A DNA stretch of 64,000 nt from Plotosus lineatus (taxonomy: Eukaryota; Chordata; Actinopteri; Siluriformes; Plotosidae), in contig CM045733.1 of NCBI GenBank assembly GCA_024760905.1, positions 30,907,001 to 30,971,000 of the forward strand, in the 5' to 3' direction. A program made the position numbers and the translations under genes. A model generated the notes under the pieces. It was given only the letters and a program-made list of their open reading frames with translations, was not told where the DNA came from and did no database searches. Shown piece by piece: positions 1 through 11,713 of the stretch; position 1 is the first letter of the stretch, and every line of letters starts with the position of its first letter.

Positions 1-85
1 GGGGGAGAGTGATCCTACTTCGTGGATTTCGATGGTTGCGTGAGGATCTCAGTCCCAATTAACTGCGGAAAGTGAGCGATCCCTG
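1..85 (-). mobile_element. end of a Tigger/TcMar-like element (TIR CAGGGATC), cut by window edge
   Basis: The minus strand from 85 reads CAGGGATCGCTCACTTTCCG, then a run like the left end of the element at 27980. It is one terminal part; the rest is off the window. Confidence 0.5.
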
Positions 86-360
86 TACACACCTTGAGGT
101 GCTTAGCCAGTCCTACTCGCATGACTTTAAGATATAAAAAAGTAAATCAGAAAACCTACATGGACACCAAAAAACAAGCAAATCCCCAGAAAGCCCCTAC
201 CTGGGGACCTTGGAGCGGATTGCTGGTTGGGTAGTGTTAGACTCTGAGTTTATCCTGGTTACAATGTATGCAGGCACAGAGAATTCATGCCAAATTGGCA
301 AATTCACTCCCACTGTAAACTAACCAACTAACCAACCAAACAACACACACACACATGCAT

Positions 361-423
<63 letters not shown>

Positions 424-915
424 TACTAAGGTCAATTACCACAAAACCAATCTACCTATCTGCACTTCTGGACAATGGGAGGAAGGACAGCAAAAATGGC
501 AGAAGAAACCCACATAAACATGAGTTAGGAACTGAATCAGTACTCCAGGTCTATTGTTTAATAATCATTGTTTAACAAGTTTCAACACAAATTAGTAAAC
601 TTCTGGGTTCCATAAAAACCATAATACTTAACATATTTGACAGTTTCTGTGTCATTTTAAAGGTTTGTTATTTTAGTTCTGTCCATCAACCAAAATTGGT
701 TATGTGTAGAACTTCAATCCACATACTTACTGAAGGTTTTGTGCTAGGTTCTGTCTAAGATCTAAATCTACTAACCGTCAGGCTCTGCGGTATTATCTTA
801 ATCAGCTTCACTACAGCACTGCGTCTGTCACACATCCTCTTGGGAAAGAGATTAGCTGTAACAAAATAGGGCCAGGGGAGAAAGAAGTCTCTATACGCTG
901 CATGATTATGTACAG
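86..915. other. intergenic or st8sia1 intron 1, with (CA)n at 345-420
   Basis: No gene recognised. It holds a (CA)n microsatellite and otherwise plain AT-rich sequence. It lies downstream of st8sia1 exon 1 on the minus strand, so it is probably intron 1. Confidence 0.5.
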
Positions 916-1245
916 AATTCATTCATTCATTCATTTTCTGAACCGCTTAATTCTAATTAGGGTCACAGCAAGGCCCATCTCAGCCAACTCTGGGTGAAGG
1001 CAGAGTACACCCTGGGCAGTTCATCAGGCCATCGTTGGGCAGAAGCATACTGACAGCTATGCAGCCTACTGTTGTTGAAAGCCAGCAATGGTTCTTTTAC
1101 ATGAACCTCTCACCATAGACAGAGGCCTTTGATAACCCAGTTAGCTAAGGGGGTCTGCAGTGACAAGCATTGACAGTGGGGCTTGAACCCCCAACCTTAG
1201 GATCGGCAATCCAGCACCTTACCACTAGGCCACCACCGCCCAGTG
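916..1245 (-). mobile_element. SINE family A, L2-type tail
   Basis: The minus strand gives a tRNA-like head (GGTGGTGGCCTAGTGGTAAGG, then GGTTGGGGGTTCAAGCCCC as B box), the family body (TAACTGGGTTATCAAAGGCC; CATGTAAAAGAACCATTGCTG), and an L2-like tail AATTAAGCGGTTCAGAAAAT with (GAAT)n. The head is at the right, the tail at the left. Confidence 0.8.
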
Positions 1246-1545
1246 GACAGAATCCACTGAGCAAATGGATGGTTGAGAGCCCATTATGAGCAACTTCAGC
1301 AAGAAGGGAGAAAAAGCACAACCAAGGAACTGCTTAATAGTAGAATATAAAGAGACATAAACTGGAATTTTAAGAATCACGTGATCTTCTGTCGTTGTGA
1401 AGTTATATGCATCATTACATAATTATAAACGTTTTAAATTTGGAAAAGAACCTGTTATTAATACCTAGAAACTGGAATTGGGATATACCTCAGTACTAGA
1501 TATAGGCCAAGGATTGAATACTGAATGGATGTTAGGGATATGGAT

Positions 1546-1785
<240 letters not shown>

Positions 1786-1827
1786 CTCATGCATAATAAA
1801 TCAGTGCATGCCATGTATTGGAGATAC

Positions 1828-2006
1828 CTGTATATATCGATGCCAGTCTGATTTTTGGTCCATGCCTGGCCTTGGTGCAGGACTTCTTCCACAATGTCTT
1901 TATCACTTGGCATTCTGTACACAGGAAAAATGTAGAGCCAGCACAGCACGAGCACACACACAGCGGCCCATACCGATTTACTCCTGTGGAATCGCAAGCA
2001 CACCAT
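1828..2006 (-). CDS. st8sia1: st8sia1 (GD3 synthase), first coding exon
   Basis: Alpha-2,8-sialyltransferase 1 adds sialic acid to ganglioside GM3 to make GD3 in the Golgi. This exon encodes the N-terminal cytoplasmic tail, the type II signal anchor and the start of the stem. The segment [14 protein letters not shown] and the later AWTKNQT match the vertebrate ST8SIA1 N-terminus ([20 protein letters not shown]) from memory. NQT is an N-glycosylation site. The ATG at 2006 has a good context (A at -3, G at +4) and opens MVCLRFHR; the frame stays open further upstream but without an ATG. The exon has 59 codons plus 2 nt and ends in CAG at a GTATCT donor (intron begins at 1827), so phase 2. Beyond the donor the frame runs into TA repeats, which is intron. 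The sialyl-motif exons are not in the window and must lie off the left edge. Confidence 0.88.
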
Positions 2007-2370
2007 AATGCCGCCTGCTTTATGAAGCGAAATGAAAAGACTGCAGTCCTCGATCACTCAGGTTCCCTCGCCATTGCGACTCTTAAATGGATCTGCTTGC
2101 AAAAAATGTGGCATCGTCTGGTTTTTTTCTTCTTCTCGCGCTACAATCTATTCATACGCAGCCTTGCATCCAGCACCCGGTGCTTCATTGTTTCTTGACT
2201 TGAGTCTCTTTCTCTGTCGCGTTCCCCCTTTACCTTCCGCTCTCCATCACCCGCGTTTAGCCCCGCTGTCTCCTTCCTGCAACCAAAAAATTCACCTGCG
2301 CTCCATATGGCATTTTATCCGTCGTCACAGAATCATACTGAGTTACATCAGTGCTGCAAATGTTTATTGA
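2007..2370 (-). promoter_or_regulatory. probable st8sia1 5' UTR and promoter-proximal region
   Basis: This stretch lies directly upstream of the st8sia1 start codon on the minus strand. It is richer in G+C and CpG than the AT-rich flanks (around 2200-2280 on the plus strand: many C and T runs, GCG and CGC). I see no clear TATA box. It is inferred to be 5' UTR and promoter from position and base composition only. Confidence 0.35.
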
Positions 2371-2978
2371 AGAGATCCCTAGCCCTTCGTGACTACATCG
2401 CAGTAGCCGTGAATAAGGTTTTTTTTAAAAAAAAAAAAAAAAAAAAAAACGTCCATGTCCCCTGGTGAAACAAAAGAGAGCTCGTTCAGCTTGGATGCCT
2501 CAGCACGGCTCAATGCGCTCCGAAGTAATGGCTCTCTGCTGCTACCTGGTGGTAGGTCTTCATTCACCATCATTTGAACCCATTGCCTTGCTATGGGTGA
2601 TTTGACGCTCTAGATTACAGTCAGCCACACCCTATCTATTTTGTAGGGTTTGAAACCCTGAAAAAAAAGAAGAGTCACTTACCCTATTATCACTCAATCA
2701 GTGGTATGCTATGGGTCTAAGGAATAAATACTGTATTAAACAGTGATGTGTTTATGCTGTCACAGCGGTTGTTTTGTTAATGATGACTCGCAAGAAAACA
2801 AATCTAATATTGATTTCAATAAAATAAAGCATACAATCACTTATGCAATATAAATAAATGATTCAATTAAATAAGATTATGTTTGAATATATAACACAGT
2901 GTTTACATGCAGGCAATGACCAATGCTGAATACATGTAACTACTCTATATTCCAGCCAATTGAGCTACCTGTAAATAT
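2371..2978. other. AT-rich intergenic stretch, nothing recognised
   Basis: Contains a poly-A run near 2427-2449 and scattered SINE-like wording near 2570-2640, but no gene or complete repeat that I can name. Confidence 0.5.
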
Positions 2979-3832
2979 GTATACAGTGGTACTTTGACTT
3001 ATGAAATGAATCCGTTCCAAGGGAAAGATTGTAAGTCAAAATGTTCATTAGATAAAATAAAAACTCATATAGGAAATAATAGAAAACCAATTAATCCGTT
3101 CAAACCCCTCCTAAACTCATATAACCGGACACAAACATGTATAATACATGCACATTAACATTAATATTAATTAATAATAAATAATAATAATAAAAAAAAC
3201 AAGAATAAACAATAAGTCAACTAACCCTTCCTATCTGTGGCAAAGATGTCAAGTGGGTGCAAAGAAGTAATGTGGGCAGGCCTGAGGTGGTGCGTAACAG
3301 AGAAGGAGGAGGAGGAGGAACATTTTGTGCATGTGCACAGCTCCAAATGCCAGCGGCTTGTGGTTAGCTCTCACAAAGCCAGTGCTTCTCAAATAATGGG
3401 GAACATGCTTTTTTTGTCATACTGGACTAGAATTAAGTGTAATTTCCCATTCTCTACAGTAGGTGGCAGTGGCACTCTTACTGTGTTCCCTATGATGAAG
3501 GGAAAAATCACAGCGCAAACGATATGAAGTGCATTAAACACTGTTTATAGTCGCGCATGGGGCATGGGGGAGGGGCGTGAAATGCTTTTTTTCTTCCTAT
3601 AGGGGGCATCACAGAAAATAATTTAGAAGCACTGCACAAGGCGTTCTCGGAGCGTGGAGGAATACACGCAGAAAAATACAAGGCTATTTGGCCCGGAAAA
3701 GCCATTTCCCCAGCAGAGACTGTAAATCAAAATTTTGCTCGTTTGGATGGGGCAGATTTTTGGTGTGATCGCAGCTTGTATCATGGAAAATTCATTATAA
3801 AAGACACTCGTAAATCAAGGTACCACTGTATA
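2979..3832. mobile_element. non-autonomous Tigger-like DNA transposon (TIR CAGTGGTAC)
   Basis: The left end CAGTGGTACTTTGACTTATG and the right end, read inverted, CAGTGGTACCTTGATTTACG form terminal inverted repeats, each flanked by TA. No transposase frame remains. A hAT-like fragment (GTGCTTCTCAAATAATGGGG, from about 3382) sits inside and is also seen at 52850. Confidence 0.75.
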
Positions 3833-3941
3833 TTTCTATGAAACTTTGTGTAGTTATTATGCTTCATAAAAATAACAAAACTAGTGGGTGGGACCTGAAA
3901 AATGTTTAATTTTCTTCCCCATTGTAGTCTGTGGCATCCTA

Positions 3942-3942
3942 A

Positions 3943-3976
<34 letters not shown>

Positions 3977-3996
3977 ATGTATATGTATATGTAATG

Positions 3997-4074
<78 letters not shown>
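3942..4074. repeat. (TA)n microsatellite
   Basis: Interrupted TA/TG array, pure TA from 3998 to 4073. It abuts a Tigger-like element on the right. Confidence 0.97.
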
Positions 4075-4075
<1 letters not shown>

Positions 4076-4104
4076 TCCCCGCTCCCCTCCTCGCTACTCC
4101 TCGC

Positions 4105-5138
4105 TCCCCGACTTACATTTTTAATTGGTTCCGGACGTTCGAACGCAAGTTGAAAGTGAACGTAAGTTGTTACAGTAATGTATGACGCTTATACTGTACT
4201 ATACATCCATAAATACTATTACCGTATCTCATAAAACACTCCTAAATCAATTATTATAAACATAACATTGTAAAATAATATCAAATAATTGTCTGTCTTC
4301 CTTTCGGCTTTTTCCCTTTTTTACTCGGGAGTCGCCACAGCGAATCATTTTGATTCACACGTTTAATTTGGCAGAGGTTTTTACGTCAGATGCCCTTCCT
4401 GTCACAACCCTTTTAGCAAGGGACAGAAACACGCTGACGACCTTGCAGCCTACTCTTTACGAAAGTCAGCAATGGTTCTTTTACATGCCTCTCACCATAG
4501 ACAGTGAGAGACATGGCCCGCCTTTGATAACCCAGTTAGCCGCACTGGGGGGACAGTGACAACCCTGTGGAGAGTGGGACTCGAACCGACAACCTTTGGA
4601 TCAGTGATCCAGCGCCCTATACCACTAGACCACCACTGCCCCTATCAAATATATCAAATAATATCAACATTAATTTCAAATAAATTATATTCAAGCAAAA
4701 TAATTTCAAATTGATAATTTTTAATCAAATTCACTCATCAAATATCAAATACAGTATCAAATAAAACCTTTAACATTCTCTATGATGTGATTTTTCTGCT
4801 TGTAAATGGTTCCGATGGTCGACGGATGGTCACATGACATGAGGCTGAGCCGACTCACTTTACATGAAGCTTAAAACACCCAATCAACCCTTACAATATG
4901 TGAGGCGCTCAATACCAAAAGTAGTGCACTTGCTGACAGTAGTTTACTTGCTTGAAACAATGCGGTTATACGGACTTCTGGACTTTTAAGTGCGCAAGAA
5001 CGCCGTTGAACTCGTTTAGCCTGCCTGCACTGATGTGAATCACTGATGTGAATCAACAGAGCAGAGAGTTCTCTTTCTTGGGTGTTTATTAATTTTACAA
5101 TTCAGATTGTGCCAATCTAAGCAGATAGTTAATTCATC
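4105..5138. mobile_element. DNA-transposon-like repeat, copy 1 (paralogue at 37727-38305)
   Basis: Starting CGACTTACATTTTTAATTGG, this shares long stretches with 37727-38305 (GGTTCCGGACG, CATACTGTACTATACATCC, TTAATTCATCTCTCTGTG). A SINE interrupts it at 4288-4642. The start is like the TIR wording of Tigger-type elements, but I could not match both ends. Confidence 0.6.
4288..4642 (-). mobile_element. SINE family A, RTE-type tail, with 9-bp TSD
   Basis: Minus strand: head GGTGGTCTAGTGGTATAGGG with an A-box-like core, GTCGGTTCGAGTCCC as B box, the family body, and a 3' tail GATTCGCTGTGGCGACTCC...GCCGAAAGGAAGAC that is the 3' end of the RTE LINE in this window. TATCAAATA occurs on both sides (4279-4287 and 4643-4651) and once in the paralogous empty site near 37930. 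Confidence 0.9.
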
Positions 5139-5252
<114 letters not shown>

Positions 5253-5266
5253 GTAGACCCTTGACT

Positions 5267-6550
5267 CACTTGATTTTCTGACAAGAACATTTAACAAGGT
5301 CTTAGAGAGTGAGAGGATGCCAGAGGAATGGAGGAGAAGTGTGCTGGTGCCCATTTTTAAGAACAAGGGAGACGTGCAGAGTTGTGGCAACTACAGAGGG
5401 ATAAAGTTGATGAGCCATACGATGAAGTTATGGGAAAGAATAGTGGAAGCTAGACTAAGGGCAGAAGTCAGCATTTGTGAACAACAGTTTGGTTTCATGC
5501 CAAGAAAGAAGCATATGACAGGGTGCTGAGAGAAGAACTGTGGTATTGCATGAGGAAGTCTGGAGTGGCAGAGAAGTATGTTAGAGTGGTGCAGGACATG
5601 TATGAGAGATGTAAGACAGTGGTGAGGTGTGCTGTCGGTGTGACAGAAGAGTTCAAGGTGGAGGTCGGACTGCACCAAGGGTCAGCTCTCAGCCCCTTCT
5701 TGTTTGCTATGGTGATGGACAGGCTGACAGACGAGGTTAGACAAGATTCCCCATGGACTATGATGTTTGCAGATGACATTGTGATCTGTAGTGAGAGCAG
5801 AGAACAAGTGCAGGAAAACCTAGAGAGGTGGAGGTATGGCCTAGAAAGGAGGGGAATGAAGATTAGCCTCAGTAAGACAGAATACATGTGCATGAATGAC
5901 AAGGACCCAAGAGGAACGGTGAGATTACAGGGAGCAGAGATAAGAAAGGTGGAGGATTTTAAGTACTTAGGCTCAACAATCCACAGCAATGGAGAGTGTG
6001 GAAAAGAGGTCAAGAAGCGTGTGCAGGCAGGTTGGAATAGTTGGAGAAAAGTGTCCGGTGTGATGTGTGATAGGAGGGTATCGGCAAAAATGAAAGGAAA
6101 AGTGTACAAGACGGTGTTGAGGCCAACAATGTTGTATGGTTTAGAAACAGTGGCCCTGGGGAAAAGACAGGAGGCAGAGCTGGAGGTAGCAGAGTTGAAA
6201 ATGTTGAGGTTCTCTTTGGGAGTAACGAGGATGGATAGGATTAGGAATGAGCACATCAGAGGGACAGCACATGTAAGTCGTTTCGGAGACAAAGTCAGAG
6301 AGGCTAGATTGAGATGGTTTGGACATGTACAGAGGAGGGATAGTGAGTATATTGGTAATAGGATGCTGAGGCTGGAACTACCAGGCAGAAGGCCTAGGGG
6401 AAGACCCAAGCGACGATTCATGGATGTGGTGAAGGAGGACATGAAGGTCGTTGGTGTAAGAGAAGAAGATGCAAAGGATAGGGTGAGATGGAGGCAGATG
6501 ATTCGCTGTGGCGACCTCTGAAGGGAAAAGCCGAAAGGAAAAGAAGAAGA
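5267..6550 (+). mobile_element. RTE-clade LINE copy 1, 5' truncated, TSD AGACCCTTGACT
   Basis: The 3' two thirds of an RTE-like retrotransposon, ending GCCGAAAGGAAAAGAAGAAG. The 12-bp TSD is at 5255-5266 and 6551-6562. It lies inside a Tigger element. The frame opens at 5317 (MPEEWRRSVLVPIFKNKG) and continues at 5523-6521 after a deletion. Confidence 0.92.
5317..6521 (+). pseudogene. RTE reverse transcriptase, broken by internal deletion
   Basis: The first part (5317-5529) ends in FGFMPRKKHMTGC, the second (5523-6521) starts MLREELWYCMRKSGVAEK. Other copies have about 130 bp between MPRK and AYDRVPREE; here it is gone, which removes the motif A region (FVDLEKAYD, first catalytic Asp). The deletion lies between two AGAAAG repeats. 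The FADD motif (MMFADDIVICSE) and the C-terminal region with WFGHVQRRD remain. The enzyme cannot be active as it stands. Confidence 0.9.
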
Positions 6551-7345
6551 AGACCCTTGACTATTCGCGGTTTTGCAATCACGTTGTGGGTATTCGAGGA
6601 TCACCAAGCAACTGACACGTCACTCAAATTCAGCCAATGGCTGTCCTCCTTCCTGCTGATTGGTTGAGATGATGTAGTGCCCTTTTTTCCTCATTGCTCA
6701 CAAGTTTTCAATGAGACTCTTTTTTTAGTGTGTTTTAATTACCAGTTAAGCTGTATGATGCCACTCAAACGCCATGTGTCTTCTCTGGCTAAGCGAAAAG
6801 CTAATGACATTGGATGTCTCTTCTGAAGAAATAAGACTTTCTCCTGAAGAAACTACAGTTTCCTCTGAAATGCCCGAAGAGAAATAATCATCTGAAAGCA
6901 CTCTGGTATTAAAGTCTTTTTCAATCATTATTCCAGTACAGTACCTAAGTTAACGTTTAGAATATTTGTGAGTGTGATTTTATATACTGTGGTTTAGCAT
7001 GTTTATCGTTTTATTTTGTTTATCTAATTTATTACAATTCATGTTCTTTTATGTTCTTTTTGTTATGGTCTGCGTTTTGGGGGACTTTGATTTTGACAGT
7101 GTGTTCTCGAATTCTCAGCTCCGGCTTTTACACATTCTAAACATTAACTTAGGCACTGTACTGGAATAATAATTGAAAAAGAATTTAATACTACAGCTTT
7201 ACAACAGTTCAGATGATTATCTTCAGGCACTTCAGAGGAAACTGTCGGTTCTTCAGGAGAAAGTCTTATTTCTTGAGTGGCATCATAGAGCTTAACTGGA
7301 TAATATATTATACATACAAAATGAAAACATATACAAAATGAAAAC

Positions 7346-7348
<3 letters not shown>

Positions 7349-7414
<66 letters not shown>
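7349..7414. repeat. (TA)n microsatellite
   Basis: About 33 TA units inside the Tigger-derived segment. Confidence 0.95.
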
Positions 7415-7415
<1 letters not shown>

Positions 7416-7446
7416 CGAGAGAGCTATATATAAATATATATATATA

Positions 7447-7520
7447 TAAAATATATAAACATTATACAACATACTTTATAGATAGATATAAAGTATGTTG
7501 TATAATGTTTATATATTTTA
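7447..7520. repeat. perfect 33-bp inverted repeat, 8-nt loop
   Basis: Arms 7447-7479 and 7488-7520 are exact reverse complements around the spacer AGATAGAT. The loop-proximal arm reads AACATTATACAACATACTTT. AT-rich; may be the residue of a palindromic MITE or a hairpin source. Confidence 0.95.
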
Positions 7521-7786
7521 TTAATAAATATCACAGTACAAAATTAAAATGTTTTTCTCAATCATTACTATATTTTACTACATTAATACTGTATTAATGA
7601 GTAAGACTGTCTATAGAATGTGTTTAAGGAGCATATTTTAGTGAATGTAATAGATACATAGTATTTTACTTCTGGTTGCTCATTTGCATGTAATATGATA
7701 CATGGGGTTTTGCGGATTATCTTCATTCTCTGGAGGGGCCGGAACCAAACCCCTGCGAATATCGAGGGCCTACTGTTATACTAGTA

Positions 7787-7985
7787 TAACAGCACTGATG
7801 GCGGTCATTGTTAACCCGGGCCTCGATCAATGCGGTATGGAATTCTTATTTTTTACTCGCATGTTATATGTGGCATTGGGTTTATGTTGGATGCCCTTCC
7901 TGACGCAACCCTCAGCATTTATCTGGGCTTGGGACTCGTGTGAGGATGAAGACTGGCTTGTGCCCCTCCCTTACGACTGCATTGA
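7787..7985 (-). mobile_element. RTE 5'-leader fragment
   Basis: Matches the first 200 bp of the full RTE (minus strand: ATGCAGTCGTAAGG, GGTTGCGTCAGGAAGGGCAT, CCCGGGTTAACAATGACC). No coding part or 3' tail is present. Confidence 0.85.
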
Positions 7986-8039
7986 TGTTTTTACAATTAT
8001 CTCTTGTATATTCAGTTCTTGAAACTCAGTAAATTGTAA

Positions 8040-9315
8040 AGTCTGACTTTTCGCTGAAAAGCTTACTGTTTTTATTACTTTACTAGAGAGGGGGGAGGTT
8101 CGAGCCTTATTTACCTATGTTTGTATTAGTAGCACCAGTATCAATCAAAAATGATCAAATTTGTTTTCCCACTATTATTGATACGGTGGGTTTTTGTGCA
8201 AGGTGCAGTGAGATGGCATACTGCACCAGCTCTCCCTTTGGCTTATCTGTTTCTCTTCACAGGCTCCCCGGGGTGCCCCATGTCGCCAACTCCTGACTTT
8301 GCTGGGATTTGATGGTTTGGACCCATCCAAGGGCCCATTTAACTCCGTTGGTTCTGTCATTCTTGATCTGGCTCAGAATTATCTCTTGGGGGTGCACCTG
8401 ATCCTTATTGTTGCTAGGCATGTAGACAATCTCGCTTCATATGGCTCAAGTCTCTCCAGGCTGGGGATGTCATGGCTGGTGGAGTCACCAATACTACTGC
8501 CTGCTTTGCTATGTGCTTTTCCTCCTTCCTTTTCTCCATGTTTTCTTATTTGTTTCAAGTGATTTCACGCAGTTGGGCTTTGTGGAGATGTATCAATAAG
8601 TTTTTATCAGCTATTTTTGCTTCGCTCTCTCTTTTCAAAAATGCTTTGATATCACTATCCTATGTGTGTGGTGGGTAAGTCTCCTGCACTCATAATCAAC
8701 CCTTGTCTAGCCATATGGGCACCGCTTCTGTGTCCTGGATTTGAAACCTTTCACATTAATCAAGTATTAATTCTCCTTACAGTTTAACATAGTTTCTTTA
8801 AACACTCTTCCTCTTGTGTTAGTGAATTTATTCTGTCTATTAAGAAGGATGTTACTAGACCTCTGTTCCACTGCACCCTCCCAGGCTCAAATGTCAATTT
8901 CTGACAATAATTGTCTTGGGAGAATCTAGTCCCGAACAAATCTACCACAGGCTTGTCATCATAATCAATTGGATTATTAACAACATCAAACACTGACAGT
9001 AGTGAAAGCACCTTGTGGCTGGTCAAACAGTACTATTAAGATAGATCTCAATTTGTTAGGCATCCAGGGAGCCCCGAGTCTTCTTTCTAAGTCCCCCTTC
9101 AGAAAATTGCCAGTTCAATTCATCTAACCTATCCCAGTTAGTCAATTCCCACAACTTATAGCTTATATCTTCCTCTGTAATCTGTTACTGTCAATACAGA
9201 ATCTGTCGTCCCAAAAGTGTGTGTGTATACCCACCTCTTGTTTAATCGAGTTATAATTTCTGTTCTTCAGTGAAACTTCTAATCATTTCATTCCTTGAAC
9301 ATTCAAGATTCCAGT
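8040..9315. other. unassigned stretch with possible decayed coding on the minus strand
   Basis: No host gene recognised. On the minus strand a frame at 8784-9026 (VLSLLSVFDVVNNPIDYDD, VDLFGTRFSQDNYCQ) and an upstream frame around 9070-9180 (ISYKLWELTNWDRLDELNW) have a protein-like composition. They may be parts of one decayed transposon or retroelement gene. I could not name the family. Confidence 0.3.
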
Positions 9316-9342
9316 GTGTGTGTGTGTTTTGTGTGTGTGTGT
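9316..9342. repeat. (TG)n microsatellite
   Basis: Short TG array with a TTTT interruption, next to the 3' tail of RTE copy 2. Confidence 0.9.
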
Positions 9343-9830
9343 CTTCTTCTTCTTTTCCTTTCGGCTTTTCCCTTCAGGGGTCGCCACAGCGAATCATCTG
9401 CCTCCATCTCACCCTATCCTTTGCATCTTCTTCTCTTACACCAACGACCTTCATGTCCTCCTTTACCACATCCATGAATCGTCTCTTTGGTCTTCCTCTA
9501 GGCCTTTTGCCTGGTAGTTCCAGCCTCAGCATCCTATTACCAATATACTCACTATCCCTCCTCTGTACATGTCCAAACCATCTCAATCTAGCCTCTCTGA
9601 CTTTGTCTCCAAAACGTCTTACATGTGCTGTCCCTCTGACGTACTCATTCCTAATCCTATCCATCCTCGTTACTCCCAAAGAGAACCTCAACATTTTCAT
9701 CTCTGCTACCTCCAACTCTGCCTCCTGTCTTTTCCCCAGGGCCACTGTTTCTAACCCATACAGCATCGTTGGCCTCAACACCGTTTGTACACTTTTCCTT
9801 TCATTTTTGCCGATACCCTCCTATCACACA

Positions 9831-11476
9831 TCACACCGACACTTTTCTCCAACCATTCCAACCTGCCTGCACACGCTTCTTGACCTCTTTTCCACACTCG
9901 CCATTGCTCTGGATTGTTGAGCCTAAGTACTTAAAATCCTCCACCTTTCTTATCTCTGCTCCCTGTAATCTCACCGTTCCTCTTTGGTCCTTGGCATTCA
10001 TGCACATGTACTCTGTCTTACTGAGGCTAATCTTCATTCCCCTCCTTTCCAGGGCATACCTCCACCTCTCTAGATTTTCCTGCACTTGTTCTCTGCTCTC
10101 ACTACAGATTACAATGTCATCTGCAAACATCATAGTCCATGGGGAATCTTGTCTAACCTCGTCTGTCAGCCTGTCCATCACCATAGCGAACAAGAAGGGG
10201 CTGAGAGCTGACCCTTGATGCAGTCCCACCTCCACCTTGAACTCTTCTGTCACACCGACAGCACACCTCACCACTGTCTTACATCTCTCATACATGTCCT
10301 GCACCACTCTAACATACTTCTCTGCCACTCCAGACTTCCTCATGCAATACCACAGTTCTTCTCTCGGCACCCTGTCATATGCTTTCTCCAGATCCACAAA
10401 GGCACAATGCAGCTCCGTCTGACCTTCTCTGTACTTCTCCATTAACATCCTCAAGGCAAACACTGCATCTGTGGTGCTCTTTCTTGGCATGAAACCAAAC
10501 TGTTGTTCACAAATGCTGACTTCTGCCCTTAGTCTAGCTTCCACTATTCTTTCCCATAACTTCATCGTATGGCTCATCAACTTTATCCCTCTGTAGTTGC
10601 CACAACTCTGCACGTCTCCCTTGTTCTTAAAAATGGGCACCAGCACACTTCTCCTCCATTCCTCTGGCATCCTCTCACTCTCTAAGACCTTGTTAAATGT
10701 TCTTGTCAGAAAATCTACTGCTACCTCTCCTAGACACTTCCATACCTCCACCGGTATGTCATCAGGACCAACTGCCTTTCCATTCTTCATCCTCTTCAAT
10801 GCCCTCCTCACTTCACCCTTACTAATCTTTGCTACTTCCTGGTCCTCAACAGTCACCTCTTCTACTCTTTTTCTCTCTCATTTTCCTCATTCATCAGCTC
10901 TTCAAAGTACTCTTTCCATCTTCCCAGCACACTTCTGTCATCAGTCAATACATTTCCCTCTCTGTCCTTTATCAATCTAACTTGCTGCACGTCCTTCCCA
11001 TCTCTATTTCTCTGCTGTGCCAACCTGTATAAATCATTTTCTCCCTCCTTACTTTCCAGCCGAGCATACAAGTCATCAAACGCACTCTGTTTGGCCTTTG
11101 ACACTGCTACCTTTGCCTTACGCTGTGTCTCCCTGTACTCCTGTTTACTCTCTTCGGTTTTGTCAATGTCCCACTTCTTCTTAGCTAATCTCTTCCTTTG
11201 TACACACTCCTGCACTTCCTCATTCCACCACCAAGTCTCCTTATCTACTTTCCTTCCAGATGACACACCAAATATTCTCCTACCTGTCTCCCTGATCACA
11301 TTCGCTGTAGTTGTCCAGTCATCTGGAAGCACTTCCTGACCACCCAAAGCCTGTTTCAACTCCTCCTTGAAGACAACCCGACACTCTTCCTTTTTCAACT
11401 TCCACCACTTTGTCTTCTGCTCTGCCTTTGCCTTCTTCACCTTCCTCACCATCAGCATCATCCTGCACACCACCAT
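9831..11476 (-). pseudogene. RTE reverse transcriptase (copy 2), FADD intact
   Basis: Two abutting frames (10862-11476 and 9831-10856) encode the linker and RT. Seen in order: KNGKAVGPDDIPVEVWK, SCGNYRGIKLMS, EQQFGFMPRKSTTDAVF, CAFVDLEKAYDRVP (motif A), LHQGSALSPFLF (motif B) and MMFADDIVICSE (motif C). The frame breaks in KVSV and goes on at 9374-9781 with the C-terminal region ending RWRQMIRCGDP. Catalytic motifs are the best kept of the copies here. Confidence 0.9.
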
Positions 11477-11713
11477 CCTATGCTGTTTGGCAACACTCTC
11501 ACCGCTACTACTTTGCAGTCACTGACTTCCTTTAAATTACATCGCCTGCACAAGATGTAGTCTACCTGTGTGCTCCTACCTCCACTTTTATAAGTCACCC
11601 TATGCTCCTCTCTCTTCTGGAAGAAAGTATTCACCACAGCCATTTCCATCCTTTTTGCAAAATCTACCAACATCTGTCCTTCATGCTCCTGTCCTGGATA
11701 CCAAACCTACCCA

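Noticed and set aside
2004..2057. Upstream start of st8sia1 at 2057
   Set aside because: The codon there is GTG, not ATG. The first ATG in frame is at 2006 and has a good context.
5495..6607. 370-codon minus-strand frame opposite the RTE RT
   Set aside because: Antisense shadow of the RT gene; no family match, and the same shadow appears opposite every RTE copy.
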